64,000 bases of DNA from Chitinophaga sp. SYP-B3965. GTDB lineage: Bacteria > Bacteroidota > Bacteroidia > Chitinophagales > Chitinophagaceae. The position numbers were made by a program, and so were the translations under genes. Shown in pieces: positions 36,152-45,984 of the stretch. The stretch covers positions 2,852,001-2,916,000 of the forward strand of contig NZ_WJFD01000001.1 of the NCBI RefSeq assembly GCF_009647655.1, in the 5' to 3' direction. Below the pieces are notes generated by a model, which did no database searches, had not been told where the DNA came from, and saw only the letters and a program-made list of their open reading frames with translations. The first letter of the stretch is position 1. Every line of letters begins with the position of its first letter.

Positions 36152-36184
36152 AACCGGGTGTAAGATTGGACACCTTTCCCGGTT
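36152..36184 (+). terminator. Imperfect hairpin between FecR and SusC genes
   Basis: AACCGGG and CCCGGTT form a 7-bp stem that can extend with TGT/ACA around a 5-base bulge; it is followed by CTTATTTCAG. It may be a weak internal terminator lowering or separating SusC expression from the sigma/FecR transcript. Confidence 0.4.
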
Positions 36185-36253
36185 CTTATTTCAGCGAATG
36201 TTTCAGGTGTGTTGAGACTCCTTTTATTCATTCAACTTAAACAGTGCAAAGGT

Positions 36254-39200
36254 ATGCAAATTAAGAGTATTACCATTCGGCCTTTCTGTGCCCTTACCTT
36301 ACAGAAATGCCTATCAACCAAAACCATATTAGTAATGAAGCTGACAATCATGCTCATACTGGTAGCCATTCTTCAGGGCAGCGCTAAAACATCGGCACAA
36401 ACGGTTACTTACACCGGCAAGCCTGCTTCCCTTCAACAGATGTTTGCATTGATCAAAGAGCAAACGGACTTCCGTGTTTTTTACCGGGCGGAAGACCTGG
36501 CCAATGCAAATCCTGTTACTGTTCAATTGAACAATACGCCTTTGCAGTCTGCCATGGAAATGATCCTGGCGGGGCAGATGCTGGAATTTGAGATCCAGGG
36601 CCGTACCATTTTCATTAATAAAAAAGAACCGGCGCCGCTGGCAGATATACGGGGGATTGTGGTGAATGAAAAACAGGAACCCGTTCCCGGTGTAACGATA
36701 TACGCAAGGAGGATCATGCGGGCTACCGTCACCAGTGAAAAAGGAGAGTTTTCGCTCTCCGGTGTAATGGAGGGTGATACCATCATGTTTTCCAGTATCA
36801 ATTATGAAACGCAGAACATACCTGCCGTTACGAAATCCTTCATGCGGGTGCAACTGAAACCACGCATCACCAACCTGGACCTTATTACAGTACTCAATAC
36901 TGGTTACCAGGTTTTAAGTAAAGAAAGGGCTACGGGTTCTTTCGGTAAAGCAGACATGGAGATCTTTGCGAAACGTACCGGCACAATGGATGTGATAGCA
37001 CGGCTGGAAGGGCAAATACCCGGTATGCGTATTGTTGTTGGTGGAAATAGTGAAGATGTGAATACTAATGGAAGTGGTGTTTCACTGCGCAAGAGTGAGA
37101 TCAGGGGCCTTACCTCCCGGTATCCTTCCCCTCCCTTATATGTATTAAATGGTGTGATCGTTGCTGATCTCAGCGCGGTAAACCCTGATGATATTGAAGA
37201 TATCACCGTACTGAAAGATGCTGCCGCAGCAGCCATCTGGGGTGCAAGATCTTCCAACGGCGTAGTGGTGATCACCACAAAATCAGGTAACAAGAATCAG
37301 CGTTTAAGTGTGAACTACAGCGGTTTTATCAATGTGGGGAACAAACCTGATTTCAATTATGCAAAGATGCTGGACAGCCGCCAGTATATTGATGTAGCAA
37401 AAGAACTCTTTGACCCTGTTGCCAATGCTTACAGGTCTCAAACTTTTTTCGCGCCACACGACCGGATCCTGTATGATCAGTATCTCGGCCGTATCACTGC
37501 AGTGGAAGCCAACCGCAAACTGGACAGTCTCGCTTCTATCAGTAACCTGTCACAGATCAAAGATATATGGTACCGTAATGCGATGACCACCAATCATACG
37601 GTGTCTGTTTCCGGTGGCAACACTGTATATTCTTTCTATGGTTCCTTTGGTTATACCGGCTCGCAATCCACCACGCCAGGATCCATGAGCAATGCTTATA
37701 AACTCAATCTCACACAAAGTATTAATCCCGGTAAACGCGTCAGGATTTCGGTGAACACTTCTTTGGTGAATACGATCACCAAAAGCAAAAGACCTGTTAG
37801 CGTAAACAATAGCTTCCTGCCTTACCAGCTGTTCCGCGATGCATCCGGCAAAAGCCTTAACCTGAATTACATGAATGGTTACCTGGATTCCGTGAGTAGA
37901 ATATATGAAGCGCAAAGTGGTATCAGCCTAGGTTATAATCCCATTGATGAAATGGATTATGGTAACAATAACGTCAACAACCTGAGTATAAATGTAACCG
38001 CCAATGCATCTGTTAATATATGGAAAGGTTTAAACTTTAATGGTACTTATGGTTACCAGAAAGCTCCCGGCAGCGGTACAAGTTACCTGGACAATAAAGC
38101 CCTCTCTGAAAGGAAACAGCAATTGAACCTTACAGTGATCAATAATGGCCTGCCGGAATATCTTTATCCACGCACAGGCGGCCGTTATACCATGAGCAAT
38201 ACGGATCAGCGCAACTGGACTGTCCGCAACCAACTGATCTATGACGCCCCATTCAGAAAAGGCCAGGATCATCTTACACTCCAGGCCGGGCAGGAAGTAC
38301 AGGAAGGGGTGAGATATGGCAGTACCACTACTTTATTCGGTTATGATGAAGCACTGACCTCTTATTCCATTCTTGATTACGCACGGTTGAGACAGGGTAT
38401 TTTTCCTACTGTCACCGGCTTTGGTTCTCTCGCCATTAGTCCTTACACCGTAAAAAAAGAAGTTACCCGTTTCATTTCTTACTTCGGTCTGGCCAGTTAT
38501 AGCTTCTTTGATGGTAAATATAATGTGGATGCCAGCCTTCGGCAGGATTACAGTAATATGTTTGCCAGTGAAATAAGTTCTCAGAATGATCCTGCCTGGA
38601 GCTTCGGCGCCAGATGGTGGATCAGCAAGGAGAAATTCCTGAGCAAAGCAAAGTGGCTCAATGATCTCAGCATCAGAACTACTTATGGTATCACCGGTAA
38701 CTCACCTTATGCTAATGGCGTTTCGCAGAATGATGTCCTCTCTTCCGTTACCATCAAGGATGTATATGATCATCCCTTAGTAGGAGGAAATGCCTATACG
38801 CTATCTGATATTGCCAATAAAACACTGGCATGGGAAAGAACAAACAACCTGAATATCGGTCTTGATTTCTCTGTACTCAAACGCAGGCTCAGCGGCGGCA
38901 TTGATTATTACACCAGGACCACTACAAACATGCTGGGAAGCACTCCCCTGAATCCTTTCTCCGGGTACACCGGCATTACCGGCAACCTGGGTAAAATGGT
39001 AAATAAAGGGATAGAATTAAGCTTACGTTCAGAAAATATAAGAACAAAGAATTTCAGCTGGACCACCTCTTTTACAATAGGTCACAACCAGAACAAACTG
39101 GTATCCTTTAGTAAACCAAGCGCCGCCAATCTCATCAATGTATCCTTCAGGATGAATGGCACCATACCGGTACTCGGTTATCCCATGGGCGCCATATGGG

Positions 39201-39838
39201 CATACCAGTTTGCCGGCCTGGATAACATGGGCGACCCGCAGATCTACCTTGCCAACAAAAGCATTACCAAAGCTTACAACGTTGTTAAAGTAGAAGATCT
39301 TAAATATATGGGCACCACTACACCTACTGCTACTGGCGGGTTTAGCAATACCTTCAGCTACGACGGGATCAGCTTATCCCTCAACATGATCTACAATATG
39401 GGATCTGTTATGTACCGTCCTGTAAACACACTTTATACCGGGAAATTAGTGGGCAACTCACTGGGCTTCTCCAACGGAAATATCCGCGATCTCTTCCTGG
39501 ACCGCTGGAAGAAACCAGGAGATGAAGCTTTTACAAATACCCCTTCCTATGTATTCGACGGACTCACGAGTCAACGCCGCAGGAATGTAGGTTATTACAC
39601 AGCGGGCGATATTAACGTGGTCAGCGCCTCTTATATTAAACTGCGGGACATTACACTTTCCTACAGCCTGAAACCGAATGTATTAAGGTTCATGAAGATA
39701 AGGTCCGCCAATGTTTTTGTGCAAACCAACAACTTCCTGGTATGGGCTGCAAACAAAGATGGTATTGATCCTGAATATGGTGGCAGCGTACCAGCTTCCA
39801 GGCACAACTATAGCCTTGGCCTTAGTCTTTCTCTTTAA
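36254..39838 (+). CDS. SusC/RagA-type TonB-dependent transporter with STN domain
   Basis: A 1194-aa outer-membrane transporter; ATG 36254 is chosen over 36209. The signal is followed by the STN domain (SLQQMFALIKEQTDFRVFYR), a CarboxypepD_reg beta domain (IRGIVVNEKQEPVPGVTIYA), the plug (VIARLEGQIPGMRIVVGG, ending AIWGARSSNGVVVITTKSG) and the beta barrel, ending LGLSLSL with aromatic-free but hydrophobic C-terminus. The plug and barrel contain many Asn/Ser/Gly loops. It sits 20 bp ahead of SusD. The cargo is unknown; the following ABC and MutS-like genes make this SusC unusual. Confidence 0.95.
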   Translation: MQIKSITIRPFCALTLQKCLSTKTILVMKLTIMLILVAILQGSAKTSAQTVTYTGKPASLQQMFALIKEQTDFRVFYRAEDLANANPVTVQLNNTPLQSAMEMILAGQMLEFEIQGRTIFINKKEPAPLADIRGIVVNEKQEPVPGVTIYARRIMRATVTSEKGEFSLSGVMEGDTIMFSSINYETQNIPAVTKSFMRVQLKPRITNLDLITVLNTGYQVLSKERATGSFGKADMEIFAKRTGTMDVIARLEGQIPGMRIVVGGNSEDVNTNGSGVSLRKSEIRGLTSRYPSPPLYVLNGVIVADLSAVNPDDIEDITVLKDAAAAAIWGARSSNGVVVITTKSGNKNQRLSVNYSGFINVGNKPDFNYAKMLDSRQYIDVAKELFDPVANAYRSQTFFAPHDRILYDQYLGRITAVEANRKLDSLASISNLSQIKDIWYRNAMTTNHTVSVSGGNTVYSFYGSFGYTGSQSTTPGSMSNAYKLNLTQSINPGKRVRISVNTSLVNTITKSKRPVSVNNSFLPYQLFRDASGKSLNLNYMNGYLDSVSRIYEAQSGISLGYNPIDEMDYGNNNVNNLSINVTANASVNIWKGLNFNGTYGYQKAPGSGTSYLDNKALSERKQQLNLTVINNGLPEYLYPRTGGRYTMSNTDQRNWTVRNQLIYDAPFRKGQDHLTLQAGQEVQEGVRYGSTTTLFGYDEALTSYSILDYARLRQGIFPTVTGFGSLAISPYTVKKEVTRFISYFGLASYSFFDGKYNVDASLRQDYSNMFASEISSQNDPAWSFGARWWISKEKFLSKAKWLNDLSIRTTYGITGNSPYANGVSQNDVLSSVTIKDVYDHPLVGGNAYTLSDIANKTLAWERTNNLNIGLDFSVLKRRLSGGIDYYTRTTTNMLGSTPLNPFSGYTGITGNLGKMVNKGIELSLRSENIRTKNFSWTTSFTIGHNQNKLVSFSKPSAANLINVSFRMNGTIPVLGYPMGAIWAYQFAGLDNMGDPQIYLANKSITKAYNVVKVEDLKYMGTTTPTATGGFSNTFSYDGISLSLNMIYNMGSVMYRPVNTLYTGKLVGNSLGFSNGNIRDLFLDRWKKPGDEAFTNTPSYVFDGLTSQRRRNVGYYTAGDINVVSASYIKLRDITLSYSLKPNVLRFMKIRSANVFVQTNNFLVWAANKDGIDPEYGGSVPASRHNYSLGLSLSL

Positions 39839-39858
39839 TTCCTTTTTAATCAGACATC

Positions 39859-41334
39859 ATGAAGAAACATATTATTCTTTCCATAACGATACTGAGTTTA
39901 TTTATTTCCTGTAAAAGAAGCTGGCTGGAAATTGTACCGCAAGGCCTTCTCGTAGCTGTTACTACAGATGACTATGACAAGTTGATGAATGACCCTCTCT
40001 TTTATGTATCACCAAGTTCAGGCGGATGGGGTGAGCCGCAGCTGATGGGAGATGAAGTAGCTGCAGAAACACCTTACTTCATCAATAAAAGCCCTGTGCG
40101 CGACGCCCTCTTTCAATGGCTGGACAGCATTTATCCAACACCCGCTATTACACCGCCGGCCATAAAGGCTCATTTAACAAATATGTACCCGCTCAATAAG
40201 ATCATTGAGGAAGTAGGAGATTCCAAAGGTGGAACAGATGCACAAAAAAGGGGCATCCGCGCAGAAGCATTAGCTACCCGGGCCTGGACTATTTTCCAGC
40301 TGGCCAACTATTATTGCAAACCCTACACAGCTGCTTCCGCAACTACTGATCCGGGTTACCCTTTCACTACCAAAGCCAGTGTTACCAATGCTGAATTTCA
40401 AAGAGGCACTTTAAAAGGCACTTATGATTTTATCATTAAGGACCTCACGGATGCATTAGCGGATATCCCTGCCAAACAACTGGTCGTTACCCGGATGTCC
40501 AGGCCCGCAGTGGAAGGTTTACTGGGAAAAGTATACCTGTTCATGGGCAGGTACGATGATGCATTACCATTGCTGAAAGATGCACTCACACACGTAGCGG
40601 CCAACGGCCAAACATCTTTATATAATTATAACCAAACACTGGGCACCGGAGGTTCTTTCCTCCCGATCCATGCTATCAGCGGACCTAATGGCCCCAATCT
40701 GCAACTGGCAGACATGAAGCAATCCGTGTTATCTAAAATATTCTACAGCGGCTTCTTTAACGGTAATCAAACCGGCAGCGATGGGTTGGTATTAACACCA
40801 CAGGCACAAGCCCTGTTCGGTGCCAGCGATCTCCGGCTGTTATTCTACACTAACAAGAACATTGACAATTCTCTGAATCCCGGAGGAAGGATCCGGAAAT
40901 ATGGCCAGCCTTACCAGACTTTTTCTTATACACGGTACGGTCTCGAACTGGCAGAATTATACCTGCTCAGCGCAGAATGCAAAGCCAGAACAGGAGACCT
41001 CGGTGGCGCTGTGTTGGATGTGGAAATGCTGCGTAAGAACAGGATGCCGGTAGCCGATGCCACTGTACCATCTGCTATTGCAGGCAACCAAACCGCCCTC
41101 GTAAAATTCATCATCGATGAACGCATCCGTGAATTTGCCATGGAAGGTTACCGCTGGTTTGATATGCGCAGGCTTTCTGTAGACCCGCTCTATGCCGGTA
41201 TTACTTTCACACATACCATGTATAATGCTGATGGCACTACAACTGTTTACACGCTACGCCAGCCAAACCGTCTTGTAATGAAATTCCCGCGCCTTTACGT
41301 AGATGCAAATCCGGAAATGCAGGACAATCCTTAA
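39859..41334 (+). CDS. SusD/RagB-family outer-membrane lipoprotein
   Basis: A 491-aa lipoprotein with signal and Cys18 (ILSLFISCKR). The SusD-like N-terminal region has AEALATRAWTIFQLANYYCK, and the C-terminal region ELAELYLLSAECKARTGDLG and DERIREFAMEGYRWFDMRRL, both diagnostic. It binds the ligand and forms the lid of the SusC at 36254. It ends 26 bp before the GldA-like ATPase gene on the same strand, suggesting a continuous transcript. Confidence 0.93.
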   Translation: MKKHIILSITILSLFISCKRSWLEIVPQGLLVAVTTDDYDKLMNDPLFYVSPSSGGWGEPQLMGDEVAAETPYFINKSPVRDALFQWLDSIYPTPAITPPAIKAHLTNMYPLNKIIEEVGDSKGGTDAQKRGIRAEALATRAWTIFQLANYYCKPYTAASATTDPGYPFTTKASVTNAEFQRGTLKGTYDFIIKDLTDALADIPAKQLVVTRMSRPAVEGLLGKVYLFMGRYDDALPLLKDALTHVAANGQTSLYNYNQTLGTGGSFLPIHAISGPNGPNLQLADMKQSVLSKIFYSGFFNGNQTGSDGLVLTPQAQALFGASDLRLLFYTNKNIDNSLNPGGRIRKYGQPYQTFSYTRYGLELAELYLLSAECKARTGDLGGAVLDVEMLRKNRMPVADATVPSAIAGNQTALVKFIIDERIREFAMEGYRWFDMRRLSVDPLYAGITFTHTMYNADGTTTVYTLRQPNRLVMKFPRLYVDANPEMQDNP

Positions 41335-41360
41335 TCAACATTTATCACATACATACGATC

Positions 41361-42284
41361 ATGACCAGTATTGTAAAACTTGAGCACCTGTCCCACAAAT
41401 ACACAAGTGCATGGGCCATCCGTGACATCAACATGGAGATAGGCCAGACGGGCATTGTGGGATTGCTGGGCTCTAACGGAGCAGGGAAGTCCACCACCAT
41501 GAACATCCTCTGCGGAGCACTGAATCAAACTGAAGGGAATGTTTATATCAACGGCATCAACATGCGCGATGAACCGCAACTCGCAAAAAAAGAGATCGGA
41601 TTCCTTCCGCAGAACCCGCCACTGTACATGGACCTTACTGTAGACGAATACCTGAACTACTGCGCAGGGCTTAGATTAATGCCGAAAGACAAAATGAAAC
41701 CTGCTATTAAAGAAGCCAAGGAACGTTGTGGTATTGATCATTACAGCAGCCGCCTGATCCGTAACCTCTCCGGTGGTTATCGTCAGCGGGTAGGGATTGC
41801 ACAAGCTATTGTACACCGGCCTAAACTGGTAGTACTGGATGAACCTACCAATGGCCTCGATCCCAACCAGATCGTTGAAGTAAGAGCACTGATCAAAGAG
41901 ATCGCGCAGGACAGGGCGGTGATCTTCTCTTCTCACATCCTCTCTGAAATACAGGTATTGTGCAAAGAGATCAAGATGATAGAAAGCGGCAGGATCGTTT
42001 TTTCAGACTCTATGGATGCCTTCAATAATTATGTGGAACCACACAGCATGCTCATTCATATGGAGAATCCGCCATCTGCTGCGGAACTGCAAAAAATTGC
42101 CGGCGTTACCAAAACAGACTTCCTCACGGAAAGGCAGGTACGCATTCACTTTTCCGGCGACCAGGATATCACAGAAAAGATCGTGGCAGCCAGCGTACAC
42201 AATGGCTGGAGACTGCGCGAGATCAGCCTGGACAAAAGTGCGCTTGATGAGATCTTTTCACAACTATCTGGTAAATCAAAATAA
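41361..42284 (+). CDS. gldA: ABC transporter ATP-binding protein, GldA-like
   Basis: A 307-aa ABC-2 type ATPase. Walker A G37-S-N-G-A-G-K-S-T45, signature LSGGYRQR at 136-143, and Walker B LDEPTNGLDP at 159-168 are intact, and the C-terminal ~70 residues form the extension common to GldA and NatA proteins. GldA with GldF and GldG is needed for gliding in Flavobacteria; here the ATPase follows a SusCD pair rather than other gld genes, so a different transport role is possible. The symbol is by similarity only. It is 6 bp from the fused permease gene. Confidence 0.85.
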   Translation: MTSIVKLEHLSHKYTSAWAIRDINMEIGQTGIVGLLGSNGAGKSTTMNILCGALNQTEGNVYINGINMRDEPQLAKKEIGFLPQNPPLYMDLTVDEYLNYCAGLRLMPKDKMKPAIKEAKERCGIDHYSSRLIRNLSGGYRQRVGIAQAIVHRPKLVVLDEPTNGLDPNQIVEVRALIKEIAQDRAVIFSSHILSEIQVLCKEIKMIESGRIVFSDSMDAFNNYVEPHSMLIHMENPPSAAELQKIAGVTKTDFLTERQVRIHFSGDQDITEKIVAASVHNGWRLREISLDKSALDEIFSQLSGKSK

Positions 42285-42290
42285 TTAATA

Positions 42291-44672
42291 ATGAAAACAA
42301 TATTCAGAGTAGCTAAAACAGAGTTACGCACTTTGTTTTACTCTCCTATTGCCTGGTTTTTACTGATCGTATTCATGGTGCAATGTGCCATTGTGTACAT
42401 GGGATCCATAGGTAGCTTTGCCAGAATGCAGGAGATGCAGGGGATGATGGGCATGCCTGACATGTCTTTAACGGAAAGGGTATTTGTAGGAAGAGGCGCC
42501 CTCTTCTCCAATGTGATGGAGAAACTATATCTCTATATTCCTCTTCTCACCATGAGCCTTATCAGCCGGGAAACCAGCAGTGGCACCATCAAACTGTTAT
42601 ACTCCTCTCCCATCAAAGTAAGAGAGATCATCTTTGGCAAGTTCCTTGCCATGATGGTGTACAGCCTGTTGCTGATAGCCATTGTAAGCATCTTTGTAAT
42701 ATCCGGCCTGTTCCACATACCAAACCTGGATAAAGGCATGCTGCTGACCGGTTTACTGGGTTTCTATCTCCTGTTGTGTGCATATGCTTCCATCGGGTTG
42801 TTCATGTCCTGCCTCACTACCTACCAGGTAGTAGCTGCCATCTGTACATTTGTAATGATAGGCGCATTGAGTTATGTAGGCACCCTGTGGCAACGTATTG
42901 CGTTTGTGAGAGAACTTACTTACTTCCTCTCTATCAACGGCCGCGCAGAAAATATGCTGAATGGCATGCTCACCACCAAAGACGTGATCTACTTCATCAC
43001 TATCGTGTACATCTTCCTTGGGTTGAGCATCTATAAACTGAAAGCAGGCATGGAATCCAAGCCTGCCCTTGTGAAAGCCGGCAGGTATGCAGCCATCGTA
43101 GCCTCTGCCCTGCTGATCGGTTATGTAAGTTCTGTTCCCAGCCTCATCGGTTATTACGATGCCACGGTTGGCAAGCAAAGAACACTCACACCAAAAGTAC
43201 AAAGTATCCTCACAGACCTTGGCAATGAACCACTGGAAATAACCGCATACACCAATCTGCTGGACAGGTACTATTGGCTCGGTGGCCCTGCAACTTACAA
43301 TTTGAACATTGCACGCTGGGAACCATTCACGCGCTTCAAACATAATATTGAACTGAAAACAGTTGCTTACTACGATAGTTCTTATGGCAGCTCGTATATC
43401 TGGAAAACTTATCCGGGGAAAAATCTCAAAGAGATGGCAGAGCAGTATGTCAAGAACATGGATATGGACCTGAAGGACTTTAAATCACCGGCTGAGATCC
43501 GCAAGATCATTGACCTGCGGCCGGAATCCAACCGTTATGTGATGCAGCTGAAATGGAAAGGAAAAACCACTTTCCTGCGTGTGTTTGATGATCAGATGAT
43601 GTGGCCGGGTGAAACAGAAGTTGCTGCCGCATTAAAACGCCTGCAACAAGCGAAACTGCCCAAAGTTGCCTTCCTCACAGGTGACCTCGAAAGGGACATC
43701 GATAAAGTAGGCGACCGCGATTACAGGTTCCTCACTAACCTCGCTACTTTCCGTAACTCACTGGTGAACCAGGGTTTTGATGTGGACACTGTTTCCCTCG
43801 AAACACAGGAGATCCCTGCTGACATCGCCACGCTGGTGATAGCAGACCCTAAGTTATCTTTACGCCCCATTACCATGGCAAAGGTGCAGGCATACATCAA
43901 CAACGGCGGCAACCTGCTCATTGCCGGAGAGCCAGGCAGACAGGCTATCCTGAATCCACTCTTGCAGCAACTGGGTGTGCAAATGATGGATGGCATGCTG
44001 GTGCAGGTAAGCAAAACAGACCTCACTCCTGACCAGGTAACACCAGACCTCACGCAATTATCCGCCACCTTCTCAAAACCACTGGCAGAAAGAGCAGAGG
44101 ACAGCTTTAAAGTGTTCATGGAAGGCACAGCTGGTCTTTCCTTTGTGACAGACGGCGCCTACACCATCAAACCCCTGCTGGTATCTAACGCTAAACTTTC
44201 CTGGAACAGGATCAAACCACTGGACCTGGATATGGTGACCAGCGCTGTAACTGATGATTTTCAGGAAGTGGTTACTTCCAAGAAACCCGATACCGGCAGA
44301 ACCGCGCTGGCTACTATTGCATTCTCTGCCGCTGATGGAGATGTAAAAGGCCCGCTTGCTCCTGTTGTAGCCCTCACAAGAAAAGTGAATAACAAAGAAC
44401 AACGTATAGTGGTGGCCGGTGATGCAGACTTTATCAGTAATGCCGGATTACGCCGCCAGGGCATGGCCAACTTTGTATTTAACACTGCCCTCTTCAGCTG
44501 GCTGAGTTATGGAGAATTCCCGATCGATGCCTCCCGTCCAAAACCAAAGGATACAAGGGTAAGCCTTGCACAGGATGATGTAGGATTCTTCCGCATCCTG
44601 TATATATGGGTACTGCCGGGTATACTGCTTGCTTTCGGAGCCATTCTGCTGATCAGGCGTAAAAGAAAATAA
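42291..44672 (+). CDS. ABC-2 permease fused to GldG-like domain (GldF-GldG)
   Basis: A 793-aa fusion. Residues about 1-265 form a six-helix ABC-2 permease (GldF-like). Residues about 275-700 are a GldG/ABC_transp_aux domain with AVALGDLERDIDK-like pattern LTGDLERDIDKVGDRDYRF, VIADPKLSLRPITMAKVQAY and NGGNLLIAGEPGRQAI (GAT-like fold). A final membrane helix (ILYIWVLPGILLAFGAILLI) with tail RRKRK closes it. Separate gldF and gldG genes are known; fusion is seen in some Bacteroidota. It partners the ATPase at 41361. Confidence 0.85.
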   Translation: MKTIFRVAKTELRTLFYSPIAWFLLIVFMVQCAIVYMGSIGSFARMQEMQGMMGMPDMSLTERVFVGRGALFSNVMEKLYLYIPLLTMSLISRETSSGTIKLLYSSPIKVREIIFGKFLAMMVYSLLLIAIVSIFVISGLFHIPNLDKGMLLTGLLGFYLLLCAYASIGLFMSCLTTYQVVAAICTFVMIGALSYVGTLWQRIAFVRELTYFLSINGRAENMLNGMLTTKDVIYFITIVYIFLGLSIYKLKAGMESKPALVKAGRYAAIVASALLIGYVSSVPSLIGYYDATVGKQRTLTPKVQSILTDLGNEPLEITAYTNLLDRYYWLGGPATYNLNIARWEPFTRFKHNIELKTVAYYDSSYGSSYIWKTYPGKNLKEMAEQYVKNMDMDLKDFKSPAEIRKIIDLRPESNRYVMQLKWKGKTTFLRVFDDQMMWPGETEVAAALKRLQQAKLPKVAFLTGDLERDIDKVGDRDYRFLTNLATFRNSLVNQGFDVDTVSLETQEIPADIATLVIADPKLSLRPITMAKVQAYINNGGNLLIAGEPGRQAILNPLLQQLGVQMMDGMLVQVSKTDLTPDQVTPDLTQLSATFSKPLAERAEDSFKVFMEGTAGLSFVTDGAYTIKPLLVSNAKLSWNRIKPLDLDMVTSAVTDDFQEVVTSKKPDTGRTALATIAFSAADGDVKGPLAPVVALTRKVNNKEQRIVVAGDADFISNAGLRRQGMANFVFNTALFSWLSYGEFPIDASRPKPKDTRVSLAQDDVGFFRILYIWVLPGILLAFGAILLIRRKRK

Positions 44673-44673
44673 C

Positions 44674-45984
44674 ATGTTATTTACAACAGATAAACAAACA
44701 CTGGAAGACCTGAACATCTTTGGCAAACATGGCGGAGATTCCGTGTACAACATTTTCAATCGCTGCACCACAAGAGGTGGTGCAGCGATCCTGGAAGACA
44801 TGTTCCGGTATCCTCTATCAGATGATGCAGCCATCAACCAGCGTTGCGGGATCATCCAGTTCTTTGCAGAGGCAAGCCTGGCCTTCCCTTTCCAAAGTTC
44901 ACTCTTTGATGCAGCAGAGCCTTACCTCGCCAATACAGATGAACGGACCAAACTGACAGGCACTAAAAAGCTGAGTGATATCATAGGCGTAGACATCGAA
45001 ACACAACAGATCCACAAAGGTGTGAATGCCCTGGTAGAACTGTTCAAAGGCATACAGACATTTATTAGTGATATATCCATACCGATGGCGGACAAAACTG
45101 CCATCTCGGACATCCTCGCAGAACCGGCTTTTGCCGTTGTAATAGAGAGCGGTAAAAAACTAAGCCATACTACAATGGCAGAGTTTGATACACTGCTGCG
45201 TTTCCGCAACAGGGAGCTGGTACAAAAACTGCTTCGTCACATCTATTACCTCGATGTATACCTGTCCATTGCGCGGGTAGCAAAAGAAAAGGGATTTGTT
45301 TTCCCGAAAGCATTACCACGTGAACAACACAAAGTTTTGCTGGAAGGTGTCTACCATCCACAGGTAAAAAATGCAGTGCCCAACAATATATCCATCACAC
45401 CGGATGGTAATGTAATGTTCCTTACAGGCGCTAACATGGCTGGTAAATCCACCTTCATGAAATCCCTCAGCATTGCGATGTTCCTGGCGCATATGGGTTT
45501 CCCTGTAGCAGCAACAAAGATGGAATTCTCCGTACTGGATGGTATTTACACCACCATCAACTTACCGGATAATTTAGGGATGGGCGCCAGTCATTTTTAT
45601 GCAGAAGTATTACGCGTAAAGAAGATGGCACAGGAACTCAGCCAGGGCAGGAACCTCTTCATTGTATTTGACGAACTCTTCCGCGGTACCAATGTAAAAG
45701 ATGCTTACGAAGCAACTATCGCTATCACCAAAGGTTTTGCGGGAAAAAGGAACAGCCTCTTCGTGATCTCCACGCATATCATTGAAGCGGGAGATGTATT
45801 GAAAGCAGCTTGTCCGAATGTACGGTTCATCTACCTGCCCACCCGCATGAACGGTAACCATCCCGTATACACCTACACGCTGGAAAATGGTATTACAGAC
45901 GACCGCCACGGCATGATCATTATTAACAACGAAGGCATCCTGGACATTCTGGAGGCAGGCATCAAAAAAATGAGATCAGCATGA
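44674..45984 (+). CDS. Truncated MutS-like ATPase (first of two)
   Basis: A 436-aa protein related to MutS domains III-V. Residues 22-63 match the MutS core start (SVYNIFNRCTTRGGAAILED, then PLSD and INQR). The ATPase has Walker A G252-A-N-M-A-G-K-S-T260, the ST-motif region ASHFYAEVLRVKKMA, Walker B LFIVFDELFRGTN near 329-340 and the STHIIEAGD switch. The mismatch-binding domain I, the connector domain and the C-terminal HTH are missing, so it should not bind mismatches like MutS. It starts 1 bp after the permease stop and overlaps the next paralogue by 4 bp. Confidence 0.85.
   Translation: MLFTTDKQTLEDLNIFGKHGGDSVYNIFNRCTTRGGAAILEDMFRYPLSDDAAINQRCGIIQFFAEASLAFPFQSSLFDAAEPYLANTDERTKLTGTKKLSDIIGVDIETQQIHKGVNALVELFKGIQTFISDISIPMADKTAISDILAEPAFAVVIESGKKLSHTTMAEFDTLLRFRNRELVQKLLRHIYYLDVYLSIARVAKEKGFVFPKALPREQHKVLLEGVYHPQVKNAVPNNISITPDGNVMFLTGANMAGKSTFMKSLSIAMFLAHMGFPVAATKMEFSVLDGIYTTINLPDNLGMGASHFYAEVLRVKKMAQELSQGRNLFIVFDELFRGTNVKDAYEATIAITKGFAGKRNSLFVISTHIIEAGDVLKAACPNVRFIYLPTRMNGNHPVYTYTLENGITDDRHGMIIINNEGILDILEAGIKKMRSA

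Noticed and set aside
41361..44672. Gliding-motility locus
   Set aside because: Only GldA-like and GldF-GldG-like genes are present, placed in a SusCD operon with MutS-like genes; other gld genes are absent from the window, so gliding is not claimed.
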